Source: Photobacterium lutimaris (GTDB lineage: Bacteria; Pseudomonadota; Gammaproteobacteria; Enterobacterales; Vibrionaceae). Taken from it: a DNA stretch of 64,000 bases. The DNA lies in assembly GCF_003025555.1 (NCBI RefSeq), contig NZ_PYMH01000001.1:248001-312000 (forward strand), read 5' to 3'. The position numbers and the translations under genes are program-made. Below are positions 24,115 through 31,730 of the stretch, in pieces; positions within the stretch are counted from its first letter, which is position 1; each line of letters opens with the position of its first letter. The notes beneath the pieces were generated by a model. The model was not told the origin of the DNA, made no database searches, and saw nothing but the letters and a program-made list of their open reading frames with translations.

Positions 24115-25098
24115 ATGCGTGCCAGGTTGGCTTGCGGATTATCTTCGTGCTTTAAGGCCTTGCTGTCAGGTGCTTTGTTAGCCGCCGCAGTTGTTCCCTG
24201 CCAAGTGATGGCAGAAGAGGGAGCAAGTAGTCACTATCGTCCGGGTACCTTGTCATCAAGGATAAACAAAATCCCACCCCGTCAATCGGTCAATGTGTAT
24301 CTGGATTTGAGTGAGTACGAAGGACGCTCCCGAAGTGGACTTTCAATACCGTTGGCCGGTTTGACGGTAAACGACCTGAATATTACCTCCCAAACCTATT
24401 CGATGAACGTTATTTGGAATCCGGGGGTTCAATTAAAAGGCGGCTGGCAATATGCCATGGCGATTGCGCTGCCATACAGTTCGGTGGAAATATCTGCCAG
24501 CCAAGAACATAATACGCAAGGGCATCGCTTGCGAGACTGGGATAGTGGGTTAGGCGATATTGTCATTTCACCTTTGATGCTGGCTTACTCTTTATCTGAA
24601 TATTGGCTAACGGAAATTCATTTTAACCTTTATGCACCAACGGGCGGTTTTGAGGCCGGTAAATTGGCCAATGTCGGTAAAAATTACTGGAGCTTTTCAC
24701 CTGTTGCTTGGCTGCAGTACATTGAGCCGATCACTGGACAAGAATTTACTGTGTCTGGCGGAATCGATTGGAATACCAAGAATGAGGATACCGACTATCA
24801 GACGGGTACCCAGATGCATGTTGAATCGACGCTGATCCAATATGTTCCTTTGTTGTGGGGGTTCACCGGGATCGGCTTGTCGGGGTATTGGTACCAACAG
24901 ATCCGTTCGGATTCAGGCAGTGGGGCCGTGTCGGGAAACGTCAAAGCAAAGGCTGTCGGACTTGGACCTGTACTGAGTTACCAAACAAAATGGTCAGGGC
25001 GATCTGTTCGAGCAGAATTAAAGTGGATCAATGAGTTGGAAGCTCGAAACCGCCCTGAAGGCGATCTGATTTCCTTAAAGTTATCTGCCCAGTTTTAG
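24115..25098 (+). CDS. Outer membrane protein of the phenol-degradation MetA/SphA-like family
   Basis: A 327-residue exported protein with signal peptide (hydrophobic about 15-32, cleavage near VMAEEG) and an amphipathic beta-strand pattern ending in phenylalanine (KLSAQF), typical of an outer-membrane barrel. The phrase LNLYAPTG-like (FNLYAPTGGFE, about 171-180) and WSFSPVAWLQY fit proteins annotated as transporter or MetA-pathway of phenol degradation (Phenol_MetA_deg). Members are thought to be channels for hydrophobic substrates. AGGGGAG lies a few bases upstream of the ATG. It stands alone, with no aromatic catabolism genes nearby. Confidence 0.75.
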   Translation: MRARLACGLSSCFKALLSGALLAAAVVPCQVMAEEGASSHYRPGTLSSRINKIPPRQSVNVYLDLSEYEGRSRSGLSIPLAGLTVNDLNITSQTYSMNVIWNPGVQLKGGWQYAMAIALPYSSVEISASQEHNTQGHRLRDWDSGLGDIVISPLMLAYSLSEYWLTEIHFNLYAPTGGFEAGKLANVGKNYWSFSPVAWLQYIEPITGQEFTVSGGIDWNTKNEDTDYQTGTQMHVESTLIQYVPLLWGFTGIGLSGYWYQQIRSDSGSGAVSGNVKAKAVGLGPVLSYQTKWSGRSVRAELKWINELEARNRPEGDLISLKLSAQF

Positions 25099-25427
25099 GG
25101 CTTTTTTAATCGACTTATCGCACTGAGCGACTGACCATGACACGCTGTTGGTATTGTGTATCACATCTAAGACATATCAAGTATTAGCGTCCTAAAAGCA
25201 TTCGCAATCACTAAGCTGTGAGTAATATACCCAAGTTACCTCAAGGTGCAGGATTCAGAGGGTTGTCAGCGCCTTCAATCCAAGGCGAAGGTTTGCAGGA
25301 ATGGCATTTAATAATACCCACCCCACCGGACGGGATGTTTGAGTTGTTACATCCCGCTGTAAAGTTATCCAGTTAGGCTGTAGCAAGCTCCTTTTATTGT
25401 CGATTATTCTATTGAGTTGATGTGGTT
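25099..25427. other. Intergenic region with a dispersed repeat and hairpins
   Basis: This 329-bp gap contains the first copy of a repeat also found at 62292, followed by short inverted repeats CGCCTT/AAGGCG (25270-25287) and CGGGATG/CATCCCG (25331-25356). The last could end the upstream transcript but has no T-run. No gene is seen. Confidence 0.5.
25225..25268 (+). repeat. Dispersed intergenic repeat, copy 1
   Basis: The 36-bp core starting ATATACCCAAGTTACCTC and ending CAGGATTCAGAG matches 31 of 36 positions at 62292-62327, in the same orientation. Similar sequences recur between genes in Vibrionaceae as I recall them. It lies between two codirectional genes. Confidence 0.7.
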
Positions 25428-26138
25428 ATGGCAGCGATGATGTACCAGCCGACGATCGATCCTATCGAGTCGCTGAGTGATGAGCAGTTGCAGCAAGCAA
25501 TTGCCGATAGGCTTAACAAGCAGTTGAACAATAAGGATGTTGCCACACAAACTGCGCAGTTTTTGATGGACTCTTTACTCAATTGGCATGCTGAAACCGT
25601 TTCGGTCAAACAGGTAGAGAGTATTCTCGCTTTTGCATTTGGAAATCGTATATCCCCCAATGGCAACCAGTATCCGGGGCCGATGAATGAGGCGATTGCA
25701 GATACGGTCGTGTCATTATATCGCCGAACGAGTGTGCCGGTTTATGCCCAGTGGGAGGTCGCAGAGGCCGTCGGTAACCGGATTCCTGCCAATGATCTCC
25801 ATGCTATTTATCCTCGTCTTTCAGGGAAGGGCAATACGAAATACCTTTGTACCCTGGGAGTCGCTGAGAAAGCGGTATCAATGGCTGGAGGTGTTTCTAA
25901 TTTGGGTAAAACGGCGGTGGTTGCTTTTTTTGAGCATAGCCTGCGTACCGTAGATAGCGCACGTGACGCGGGTATAGAGGCGTTTTTGCCACAAGGGGTA
26001 GAAATGCCACGCCAGTTTGATCCCGACTCGGGGCAGGCGTGGACGCGGGATCAGCAAACCTATGTCTTGCATGAAATCCGCACCCGTGCGACCAATGAGC
26101 GTGATAGATTAATCCAATTAAAGAAAAGCGAAGGGTAG
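25428..26138 (+). CDS. Unrecognised protein, about 236 residues
   Basis: I do not recognise this protein with confidence. It starts at an ATG near 25428 (25437 or 25440 also possible; no clear ribosome site) and has no signal peptide or membrane helix. Residues about 10-65 are helical and polar. Then a possible Rossmann-like pattern follows: strand ILAFAFG with NRISPNGNQYPGP, an alternating helix/strand section, strand TAVVAFFEHSLR and a C-terminal helix with HEIRTRATNERDR. The order loosely recalls DUF218/YdcF-like proteins, but the usual Gly-rich motifs are missing. It shares a bidirectional terminator with the convergent yidA. Confidence 0.7.
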   Translation: MAAMMYQPTIDPIESLSDEQLQQAIADRLNKQLNNKDVATQTAQFLMDSLLNWHAETVSVKQVESILAFAFGNRISPNGNQYPGPMNEAIADTVVSLYRRTSVPVYAQWEVAEAVGNRIPANDLHAIYPRLSGKGNTKYLCTLGVAEKAVSMAGGVSNLGKTAVVAFFEHSLRTVDSARDAGIEAFLPQGVEMPRQFDPDSGQAWTRDQQTYVLHEIRTRATNERDRLIQLKKSEG

Positions 26139-26152
26139 GCCTTCGCTTTTTT
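26124..26152. terminator. Bidirectional terminator between the unknown gene and yidA
   Basis: Perfect 11-bp stem AAAAGCGAAGG (26124-26134) with CCTTCGCTTTT (26140-26150), loop GTAGG, flanked by A-rich and T-rich runs on the two sides. It overlaps the stop region of the rightward gene. Confidence 0.9.
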
Positions 26153-26157
26153 ATTGG

Positions 26158-26967
26158 TTATTTACCGAGCACAAACTCTTCAATCACTTTTGCCACACCG
26201 TCGTTGTCGTTGGTGTCAGTGACATGGTTGGCAATTGCTTTGATATCATCGGTAGCATTACCCATTGCAACACCAAGGCCGGCGTATTTGATCATGTGGT
26301 GATCGTTGCCTGCATCACCCATGCAAATCACTTCGCTGGCATCTAGGCCTAAATGCTCGGCAAGCATGGCAACGCCTGTGCCTTTGTTGCTGTTTGGGTT
26401 CATCAGCTCAAGGAAGAATGGGGCGCTCTGGACAACCGTGTACTGGGAGTACAGGCTCTCAGGTAGTTGGTTGATAGCCGCAGTAAGAATTTCAGGATCG
26501 GCAACCATCATCACCTTGATCACTTCTTCATCATCTGCAAGCTCTGCAAAATCAAGTACCGTGGTTGGTACGCCATTGATCACTGATTCGTGCTCGGTGT
26601 ATGGGTTGTTCTGTGGGGTGATCAGGCCACGCTCCGGCGTGAAGGCATGGATGAAAGTACCGAAGTCATTGGCTAGGCTAGCAATGTTCTTGGCATCACG
26701 GCCTGTCATGATCTGCTTGCGGATCACTGTTTTGCTTTCTACACGTTGTACCAATGAGGCGTTGTAGCTAAGGACGTAATCATTTTCGCCAGTCATACCC
26801 AGTTCATCAAGGTATTTGGTCATGCCTTCTAGTGGGCGGCCTGAGGCCAACACCACTTGCACACCATTGTCGCGTGCGGCCTGAATAGCTTGTTTGGTTC
26901 GTGGAGAAACGGCTTTTTGCGAATTAAGCAATGTGCCATCCATATCAAGAGCAACCAGTTTGTACAT
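26158..26967 (-). CDS. yidA: Cof-type HAD sugar phosphatase YidA
   Basis: Cytosolic magnesium-dependent phosphatase of the HAD superfamily; YidA acts on sugar phosphates. The start is the ATG at 26967 (269 residues; GGACG upstream); the frame extends to a TTG at 26979. The four HAD motifs are visible: DMDGTLLN near residue 8 (nucleophile Asp), SGRP near 44 (motif II), Lys in the SNKGTG segment near 197 (motif III) and GDAGND near 218 (motif IV). The Cof-type C2 cap lies about 85-190. It stands alone and is divergent from the chitobiase region. Confidence 0.93.
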   Translation of the reverse strand: MYKLVALDMDGTLLNSQKAVSPRTKQAIQAARDNGVQVVLASGRPLEGMTKYLDELGMTGENDYVLSYNASLVQRVESKTVIRKQIMTGRDAKNIASLANDFGTFIHAFTPERGLITPQNNPYTEHESVINGVPTTVLDFAELADDEEVIKVMMVADPEILTAAINQLPESLYSQYTVVQSAPFFLELMNPNSNKGTGVAMLAEHLGLDASEVICMGDAGNDHHMIKYAGLGVAMGNATDDIKAIANHVTDTNDNDGVAKVIEEFVLGK

Positions 26968-27454
26968 TGATTCGTCCAATCAGTGAAAAATTTTAGAACC
27001 CGCATACTAATCAATTTTTGTGATCAACTCGACACCCTTTGATGATGTTACTGTGACATTTCAACGTTAGGTTGATATGTGTCAATCACATAAATAGGGC
27101 GTCAAACATTAAGGGGGCCAGCGTTACAGTTTGTTACTTATCTGGAAATGGGACAAAGGTATAAGTTTTTGAATTAAATCATAAAACACCTTTATTTCGA
27201 TCTTGGTTTCTAACATGTAATAAGTGATTGTTTTATCAGGTTATATCACCATTTTCATCCATGAAATGTGTGAAACTATCAAACAACGTACGGGGATTTG
27301 TGGTTTTTCTCACTGTTTAATTCGCATGGCGAATTTAATATTTCGTCATCGATAAGGGGTGAGTGTTAATGGTGTCCAGCCCCCCATGTAACGTTGAATA
27401 GTAACGCTGGATATCACCCCAATAAATAATGATGAGTATGTCTGAGGAATAATC
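26968..27454. other. Regulatory region upstream of the chitobiase gene
   Basis: A 487-bp AT-rich gap separating divergent yidA and the hexosaminidase. It contains the NagC-like inverted repeat at 27319-27335 and several AT-rich tracts that could be promoters. No small gene is supported. Confidence 0.5.
27319..27335. promoter_or_regulatory. NagC/Mlc-like operator upstream of chitobiase
   Basis: Perfect inverted repeat AATTCGC-ATG-GCGAATT inside a longer near-symmetric TTTAATTCGC...GCGAATTTAA. NagC and Mlc bind AT-flanked TTCGC/GCGAA palindromes, and NagC controls amino-sugar genes. It lies about 120 bp before the start codon. The site is seen; the regulator is inferred. Confidence 0.6.
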
Positions 27455-29911
27455 ATGAAAAAAACGATCCTGTCTGCGTTGGTTCTGGGCGCCATGCTGT
27501 CGCCGGCAGTGAATGCTGGGGCACCGAATACCGATTTGAATTTAATGCCTTATCCACACTCAGTTGAACTTCGTGACGGCAAGGTCGAAATTGATGGTGA
27601 TTTCAAGGTATTCATCAAAGGGTATCAGTCTGAGCGTGTAGCGTTTACGGCTAAGCGTCTGCTGAAACGCCTCGAACGCCAAACCGGTGTACCGATGCTA
27701 AACCCATATGTCGATAGCGAAGCCAAAGCAACATTGGTGATTGATATTGATCAGGCACCGAAAACAGCAGTTCAAACCGTTGAGGCTGACGAGTCTTACA
27801 CCTTGACGGCTAAGAATGGCAAGATTGTGTTGGCTTCTGAGCGCCCTTATGGTGCTATCCGTGGTATTGAAACCTTGCTTCAGTTGGTTGAAACCGACAG
27901 TACAGGCTACTTTGTGCCGGAAGTGACCATTGAAGATACTCCACGTTTCCCATGGCGTGGTGTGTCTTACGATACGTCTCGTCATTTTGTTGAAATTGAT
28001 GTGATAAAGCGTCAGTTAGATGCGATGGCGTCGGCGAAGATGAATATTTTCCACTGGCATATCTGGGATGATCAGGCTATTCGCATTCAATTGGATAGCT
28101 ATCCGAAGCTATGGCAAATGACCTCGGATGGTGATTACTACACCAAAGATGAAATTCGTGGCGTAGTCGAATACGCCCGTAACTTGGGTATCCGAGTGAT
28201 CCCTGAAATCTCGCTGCCGGGTCATGCGTCGGCGGTTGCTCATGCCTACCCGGAACTGATGTCTGGTGGGGAAGGGCAAAGCTACCCGCACCAGCGTGAG
28301 TGGGGGGTGTTTGTTCCGCTGATGGATCCGACTAACCCTGAACTGTATACCTTCCTCGGTAAAGTGTTTGATGAAGTGGTCGAGTTGTTCCCAGATGAAT
28401 ACTTCCACATCGGCGGTGATGAGCCAAACTATGCGCAGTGGACCGACAGCGAAGAGATCCAGGCGTATATCAAAGAAAAAGGGCTAGACGGCAACCACGG
28501 TCTACAGTCATACCTCAATTCACGCGTTGAAAAAATGCTCGACGAGCGCGGTAAGAAGATGATTGGCTGGGATGAGATCTGGCATAAAGACTTACCGACC
28601 TCGATTGTGATCCAGAGCTGGCGAGGGCATGACAGTATTGGCCGTGCAGCAAAAGAAGGCTATCAGGGGATCTTGTCGACGGGTTACTACCTCGATCAGC
28701 CGCAGCCGACGAGTTACCACTATCGTAACGATCCAATGCCAACAGGTATTACGGTGGATGATAAGCTGCATGCCGGTGAGACATTCGCGACTTACGAGTG
28801 GCAGAAACCGCGTACCAAAGGTGGACCACGTAAGGGCCTAATTACGATTATCGAAGATACAGACGGCAACTTCCGTGCGTTTACCGATTATAACGGTAAG
28901 TCACGTGAAGAAGTGTACATTCTTGAATACGTGCCGGGCAAAGTGTTCCGTGGCCATTTCGATAACTTCATGTCTTATACCGAGTTCAACCTTGCTTTTG
29001 ATGGTGGTGAGTTGGCTGGCAACAGCTACCAGCTTATCGGCAACGTGCGTTGGCCGACTACAGGTAAGTTGATTGCAGGTACCGAGATTGACGACTCAGT
29101 GATCCCTGAGCCAAATGGCGGTTACCCTGCTGATTTGACCGAGGAAGAGCAGAAACTGATTTTAGGTGGTGAAATTACGGCATGGGCAGAGAACTACGAC
29201 TCGATGACGGTTGAAAACCGTCTCTGGCCTCGTAGCTATGCGATTGCCGAGCGATTCTGGTCACCGGTTGAGCTGACAGATGAAGACAGCATGTACAAGC
29301 GTATGGCGGCTATTGATAACTGGTCTGAAATTTCACTTGGCCTGCAGCACCACAACAAAGCCATGATGATGTACAAGCGTCTGGCAAATGGTCAAGATGT
29401 TCAGCCGCTGGTGGCATTGGCTGAGTACACCGAACCTGCTCAATACTATGCACGTAACTGGGAGAAGTGGATCCAGACACCGAACCATGGTGATTTGTAT
29501 AACCAGTACGAGCGTCTGAACCGTTTTGTCGATGCGCTGCCAGTTGAAAGCCATGCCGTTTACGACATGGTAAAACTAGTCAACCAATATGCCGAAGGTG
29601 ACAGTGAGGCACTGGAAGCCTTGAAGGGGCATTACGAAACGGTGCTGCAGGCTGCTCAGCAAGCCAAGCCAATTCTGGCGGCAAATGTGGCTTCGGTAGA
29701 CAGTGTGGTCATTGCTGAGAAGACAATCGAAGTGGCTGAGATAGGGTTGACTATTATTGCCAAGCTGGAGCAGAACCAGTCGGTTAGTGAAAAAGAACGA
29801 AGTGAATACTTAGTTAAATTGAATGATGCTGCAAAAATTTACGATGAAGCGATTGTGGCGATTGTTAAACCAACAGAAATGTTAGTGGTGCAATCTAACA
29901 GCGGCAAATAA
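27455..29911 (+). CDS. Secreted GH20 beta-N-acetylhexosaminidase (chitobiase-like)
   Basis: Releases terminal N-acetylglucosamine from chitin oligomers. The 818 residues start with a signal peptide (1-21, cleavage after VNA), then a GH20b-type N-domain (about 28-160) and the catalytic barrel from about 165 (FPWRGVSYDTSRHF). Catalytic pair Asp322-Glu323 is in HIGGDE; a substrate-binding GGEITAWAE segment is near 575. Between the barrel strands at about 423-565 there is an extra beta-rich block of about 140 residues not found in standard GH20 enzymes. A helical C-terminal domain follows to the end. A NagC-like operator is upstream, and a YfcC-type transporter follows after a terminator, suggesting a chitin-derived sugar function. 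Confidence 0.93.
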   Translation: MKKTILSALVLGAMLSPAVNAGAPNTDLNLMPYPHSVELRDGKVEIDGDFKVFIKGYQSERVAFTAKRLLKRLERQTGVPMLNPYVDSEAKATLVIDIDQAPKTAVQTVEADESYTLTAKNGKIVLASERPYGAIRGIETLLQLVETDSTGYFVPEVTIEDTPRFPWRGVSYDTSRHFVEIDVIKRQLDAMASAKMNIFHWHIWDDQAIRIQLDSYPKLWQMTSDGDYYTKDEIRGVVEYARNLGIRVIPEISLPGHASAVAHAYPELMSGGEGQSYPHQREWGVFVPLMDPTNPELYTFLGKVFDEVVELFPDEYFHIGGDEPNYAQWTDSEEIQAYIKEKGLDGNHGLQSYLNSRVEKMLDERGKKMIGWDEIWHKDLPTSIVIQSWRGHDSIGRAAKEGYQGILSTGYYLDQPQPTSYHYRNDPMPTGITVDDKLHAGETFATYEWQKPRTKGGPRKGLITIIEDTDGNFRAFTDYNGKSREEVYILEYVPGKVFRGHFDNFMSYTEFNLAFDGGELAGNSYQLIGNVRWPTTGKLIAGTEIDDSVIPEPNGGYPADLTEEEQKLILGGEITAWAENYDSMTVENRLWPRSYAIAERFWSPVELTDEDSMYKRMAAIDNWSEISLGLQHHNKAMMMYKRLANGQDVQPLVALAEYTEPAQYYARNWEKWIQTPNHGDLYNQYERLNRFVDALPVESHAVYDMVKLVNQYAEGDSEALEALKGHYETVLQAAQQAKPILAANVASVDSVVIAEKTIEVAEIGLTIIAKLEQNQSVSEKERSEYLVKLNDAAKIYDEAIVAIVKPTEMLVVQSNSGK

Positions 29912-29946
29912 TGCGCGGTTAGTTCATTGTATTGAAATGTAATTTG

Positions 29947-29976
29947 AAAACGCGCCTCTAAGGGCGCGTTTTTTAT
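29947..29976 (+). terminator. Rho-independent terminator after chitobiase
   Basis: Perfect 10-bp stem AAAACGCGCC (29947-29956) with GGCGCGTTTT (29963-29972), loop TCTAAG, continuing into T's. Confidence 0.9.
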
Positions 29977-30119
29977 TAGTGTGGAGTTTATCAAAAAACA
30001 AATCATTCATAGCAGTGATAAAAGTGGTGGGTTATCAATTATGAAAAATATAATTGACATTATATGCAAAATTAACGATATTTTATTCTTTATTTTTAAG
30101 TGGTAGATGAAGAATAATA

Positions 30120-31643
30120 ATGAGCGATACAACATCGGACGTTGTCCAAAACAAAACCTGGAAAATGCCAGATACCCTGGTATTGATCTTCTTTATCGGC
30201 CTGTTGGCGACGGCAATTACCTATGTCGTACCGGCAGGTATGTTTGAGACCCAAACTATCTCTTATATTGCTGACGGGGCAGAAAAGACCCGTACAGTAT
30301 TGGATCCTGAGTCATTCACCTACGCGACCGATGAGCAGGGTGCGCTGGTCTACAACAGCATCGGTCTGTTTGCCAGTGGCGGTGGTATAGGCCTGATGAA
30401 CTTTGTGTTCGAAGGTTTGGTTTCTGGCTCCAAATGGGGCTCGGCAATTGGCGTCATCATGTTCATGTTGGTGATCGGCGGTGCGTTTGGCATCGTGATG
30501 CGTACCGGGACGATAGATAACGGCATTTTGCGGCTGATTGACCGAACCAAGGGCAGCGAATCCCTGTTTATTCCGGTGTTATTTTCCCTATTTTCCCTGG
30601 GGGGGGCTGTTTTTGGTATGGGTGAAGAGGCGGTCGCGTTCGCGATCATTATCGCCCCGCTCATGGTTCGAATTGGTTATGACGGCATTACCACTGTGAT
30701 GGTGACCTACGTCGCTACCCAGATAGGCTTTGCAGCATCATGGATGAACCCGTTTTCAGTCGCCGTCGCCCAGGGCATTGCTGGCGTACCTGTATTGTCT
30801 GGTGCCTCTGTACGTGTTGGCCTTTGGATTATGTTCACCCTCATCGGTATCGCCTTCACCATGTGGTATGCCAATGGGGTGAAAAAAGATCCGACCAAGT
30901 CTTTTAGTATCAAAGGTGATGTCCACTTCAAAAATCAAGATGCGTCGGTAACGTCATCTCGCTGGAACCTAGGTGATACCCTGGTCATGCTGACGGTTGT
31001 AGCGACTATGGTTTGGGTAATTTGGGGCGTGGTAGCGCACGCTTGGTACATCCCTGAAATTGCCTCTCAGTTCTTTACCATGGGCTTTGTGGCTGGCTTG
31101 ATTGGTGTGGCCTTCCGCCTCAATGGCATGACGGTCAATGATATGGCTGATGCGTTTAAGGAAGGTGCAAGCATCATGTTGGCTCCCGCTTTACTGGTGG
31201 GGAGTGCCAAAGGGATCTTGCTGATCCTCGGTGGTGGTGGTGATGCAACCGAAGCTAGCGTTTTGAACTCTATCTTAAGCAGTGCAGGTAACGTTATCGG
31301 CTCATTGCCAGAAGTGATGGCGGCATGGCTGATGTATGTGTTCCAGTCAGTATTCAACTTCTTTGTGACGTCGGGTTCAGGACAGGCGGCGCTGACGATG
31401 CCGCTGATGGCACCGTTAGCTGATTTGGCCGGTGTTACCCGTCAGGTTGCCGTGTTGGCCTTCCAGCTCGGTGATGGCTTCACCAATATCATCGTACCGA
31501 CGTCAGCCTCTCTGATGGCAACGCTGGGTGTATGTCGCATTGACTGGGGTGACTGGGCGAAGTTCGTCTGGCGTTTTATTGCCCTGCTGTTTGTACTGTC
31601 GAGCGTGATTGTTGTAACGGCACACATAACAGGTTTTGCCTAA
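30120..31643 (+). CDS. yfcC: YfcC-family membrane transporter
   Basis: A 507-residue inner-membrane protein with about twelve hydrophobic helices, of the YfcC/DcuC-like ion transporter superfamily. Typical features are the N-terminal PDTLVLIFFIGLLATAITY with VPAGMFE, then FGMGEEAVAFAIIIAPLM (about 165-182) and a second-half GSGQAALTMPLMAPLADL. E. coli YfcC is about the same length; its substrate is not established, with amino acids or dicarboxylates suggested for relatives. It lies 208 bp downstream of the chitobiase gene behind a terminator, so it probably has its own promoter. A link to amino-sugar use is only contextual. Confidence 0.85.
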   Translation: MSDTTSDVVQNKTWKMPDTLVLIFFIGLLATAITYVVPAGMFETQTISYIADGAEKTRTVLDPESFTYATDEQGALVYNSIGLFASGGGIGLMNFVFEGLVSGSKWGSAIGVIMFMLVIGGAFGIVMRTGTIDNGILRLIDRTKGSESLFIPVLFSLFSLGGAVFGMGEEAVAFAIIIAPLMVRIGYDGITTVMVTYVATQIGFAASWMNPFSVAVAQGIAGVPVLSGASVRVGLWIMFTLIGIAFTMWYANGVKKDPTKSFSIKGDVHFKNQDASVTSSRWNLGDTLVMLTVVATMVWVIWGVVAHAWYIPEIASQFFTMGFVAGLIGVAFRLNGMTVNDMADAFKEGASIMLAPALLVGSAKGILLILGGGGDATEASVLNSILSSAGNVIGSLPEVMAAWLMYVFQSVFNFFVTSGSGQAALTMPLMAPLADLAGVTRQVAVLAFQLGDGFTNIIVPTSASLMATLGVCRIDWGDWAKFVWRFIALLFVLSSVIVVTAHITGFA

Positions 31644-31690
31644 GTTATAACAAGGTAATGGAGTCCTGGCTGCAACTTTGTGTCTAAGAG

Positions 31691-31720
31691 ACGCCACCAG
31701 TTTAGCTGGTGGCGTTTTTG
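31691..31720. terminator. Terminator between yfcC and the convergent aaeB-like gene
   Basis: Perfect 10-bp stem ACGCCACCAG (31691-31700) with CTGGTGGCGT (31706-31715), loop TTTAG, followed by TTTTG. Confidence 0.9.
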
Positions 31721-31730
31721 TTGCTAGGGG

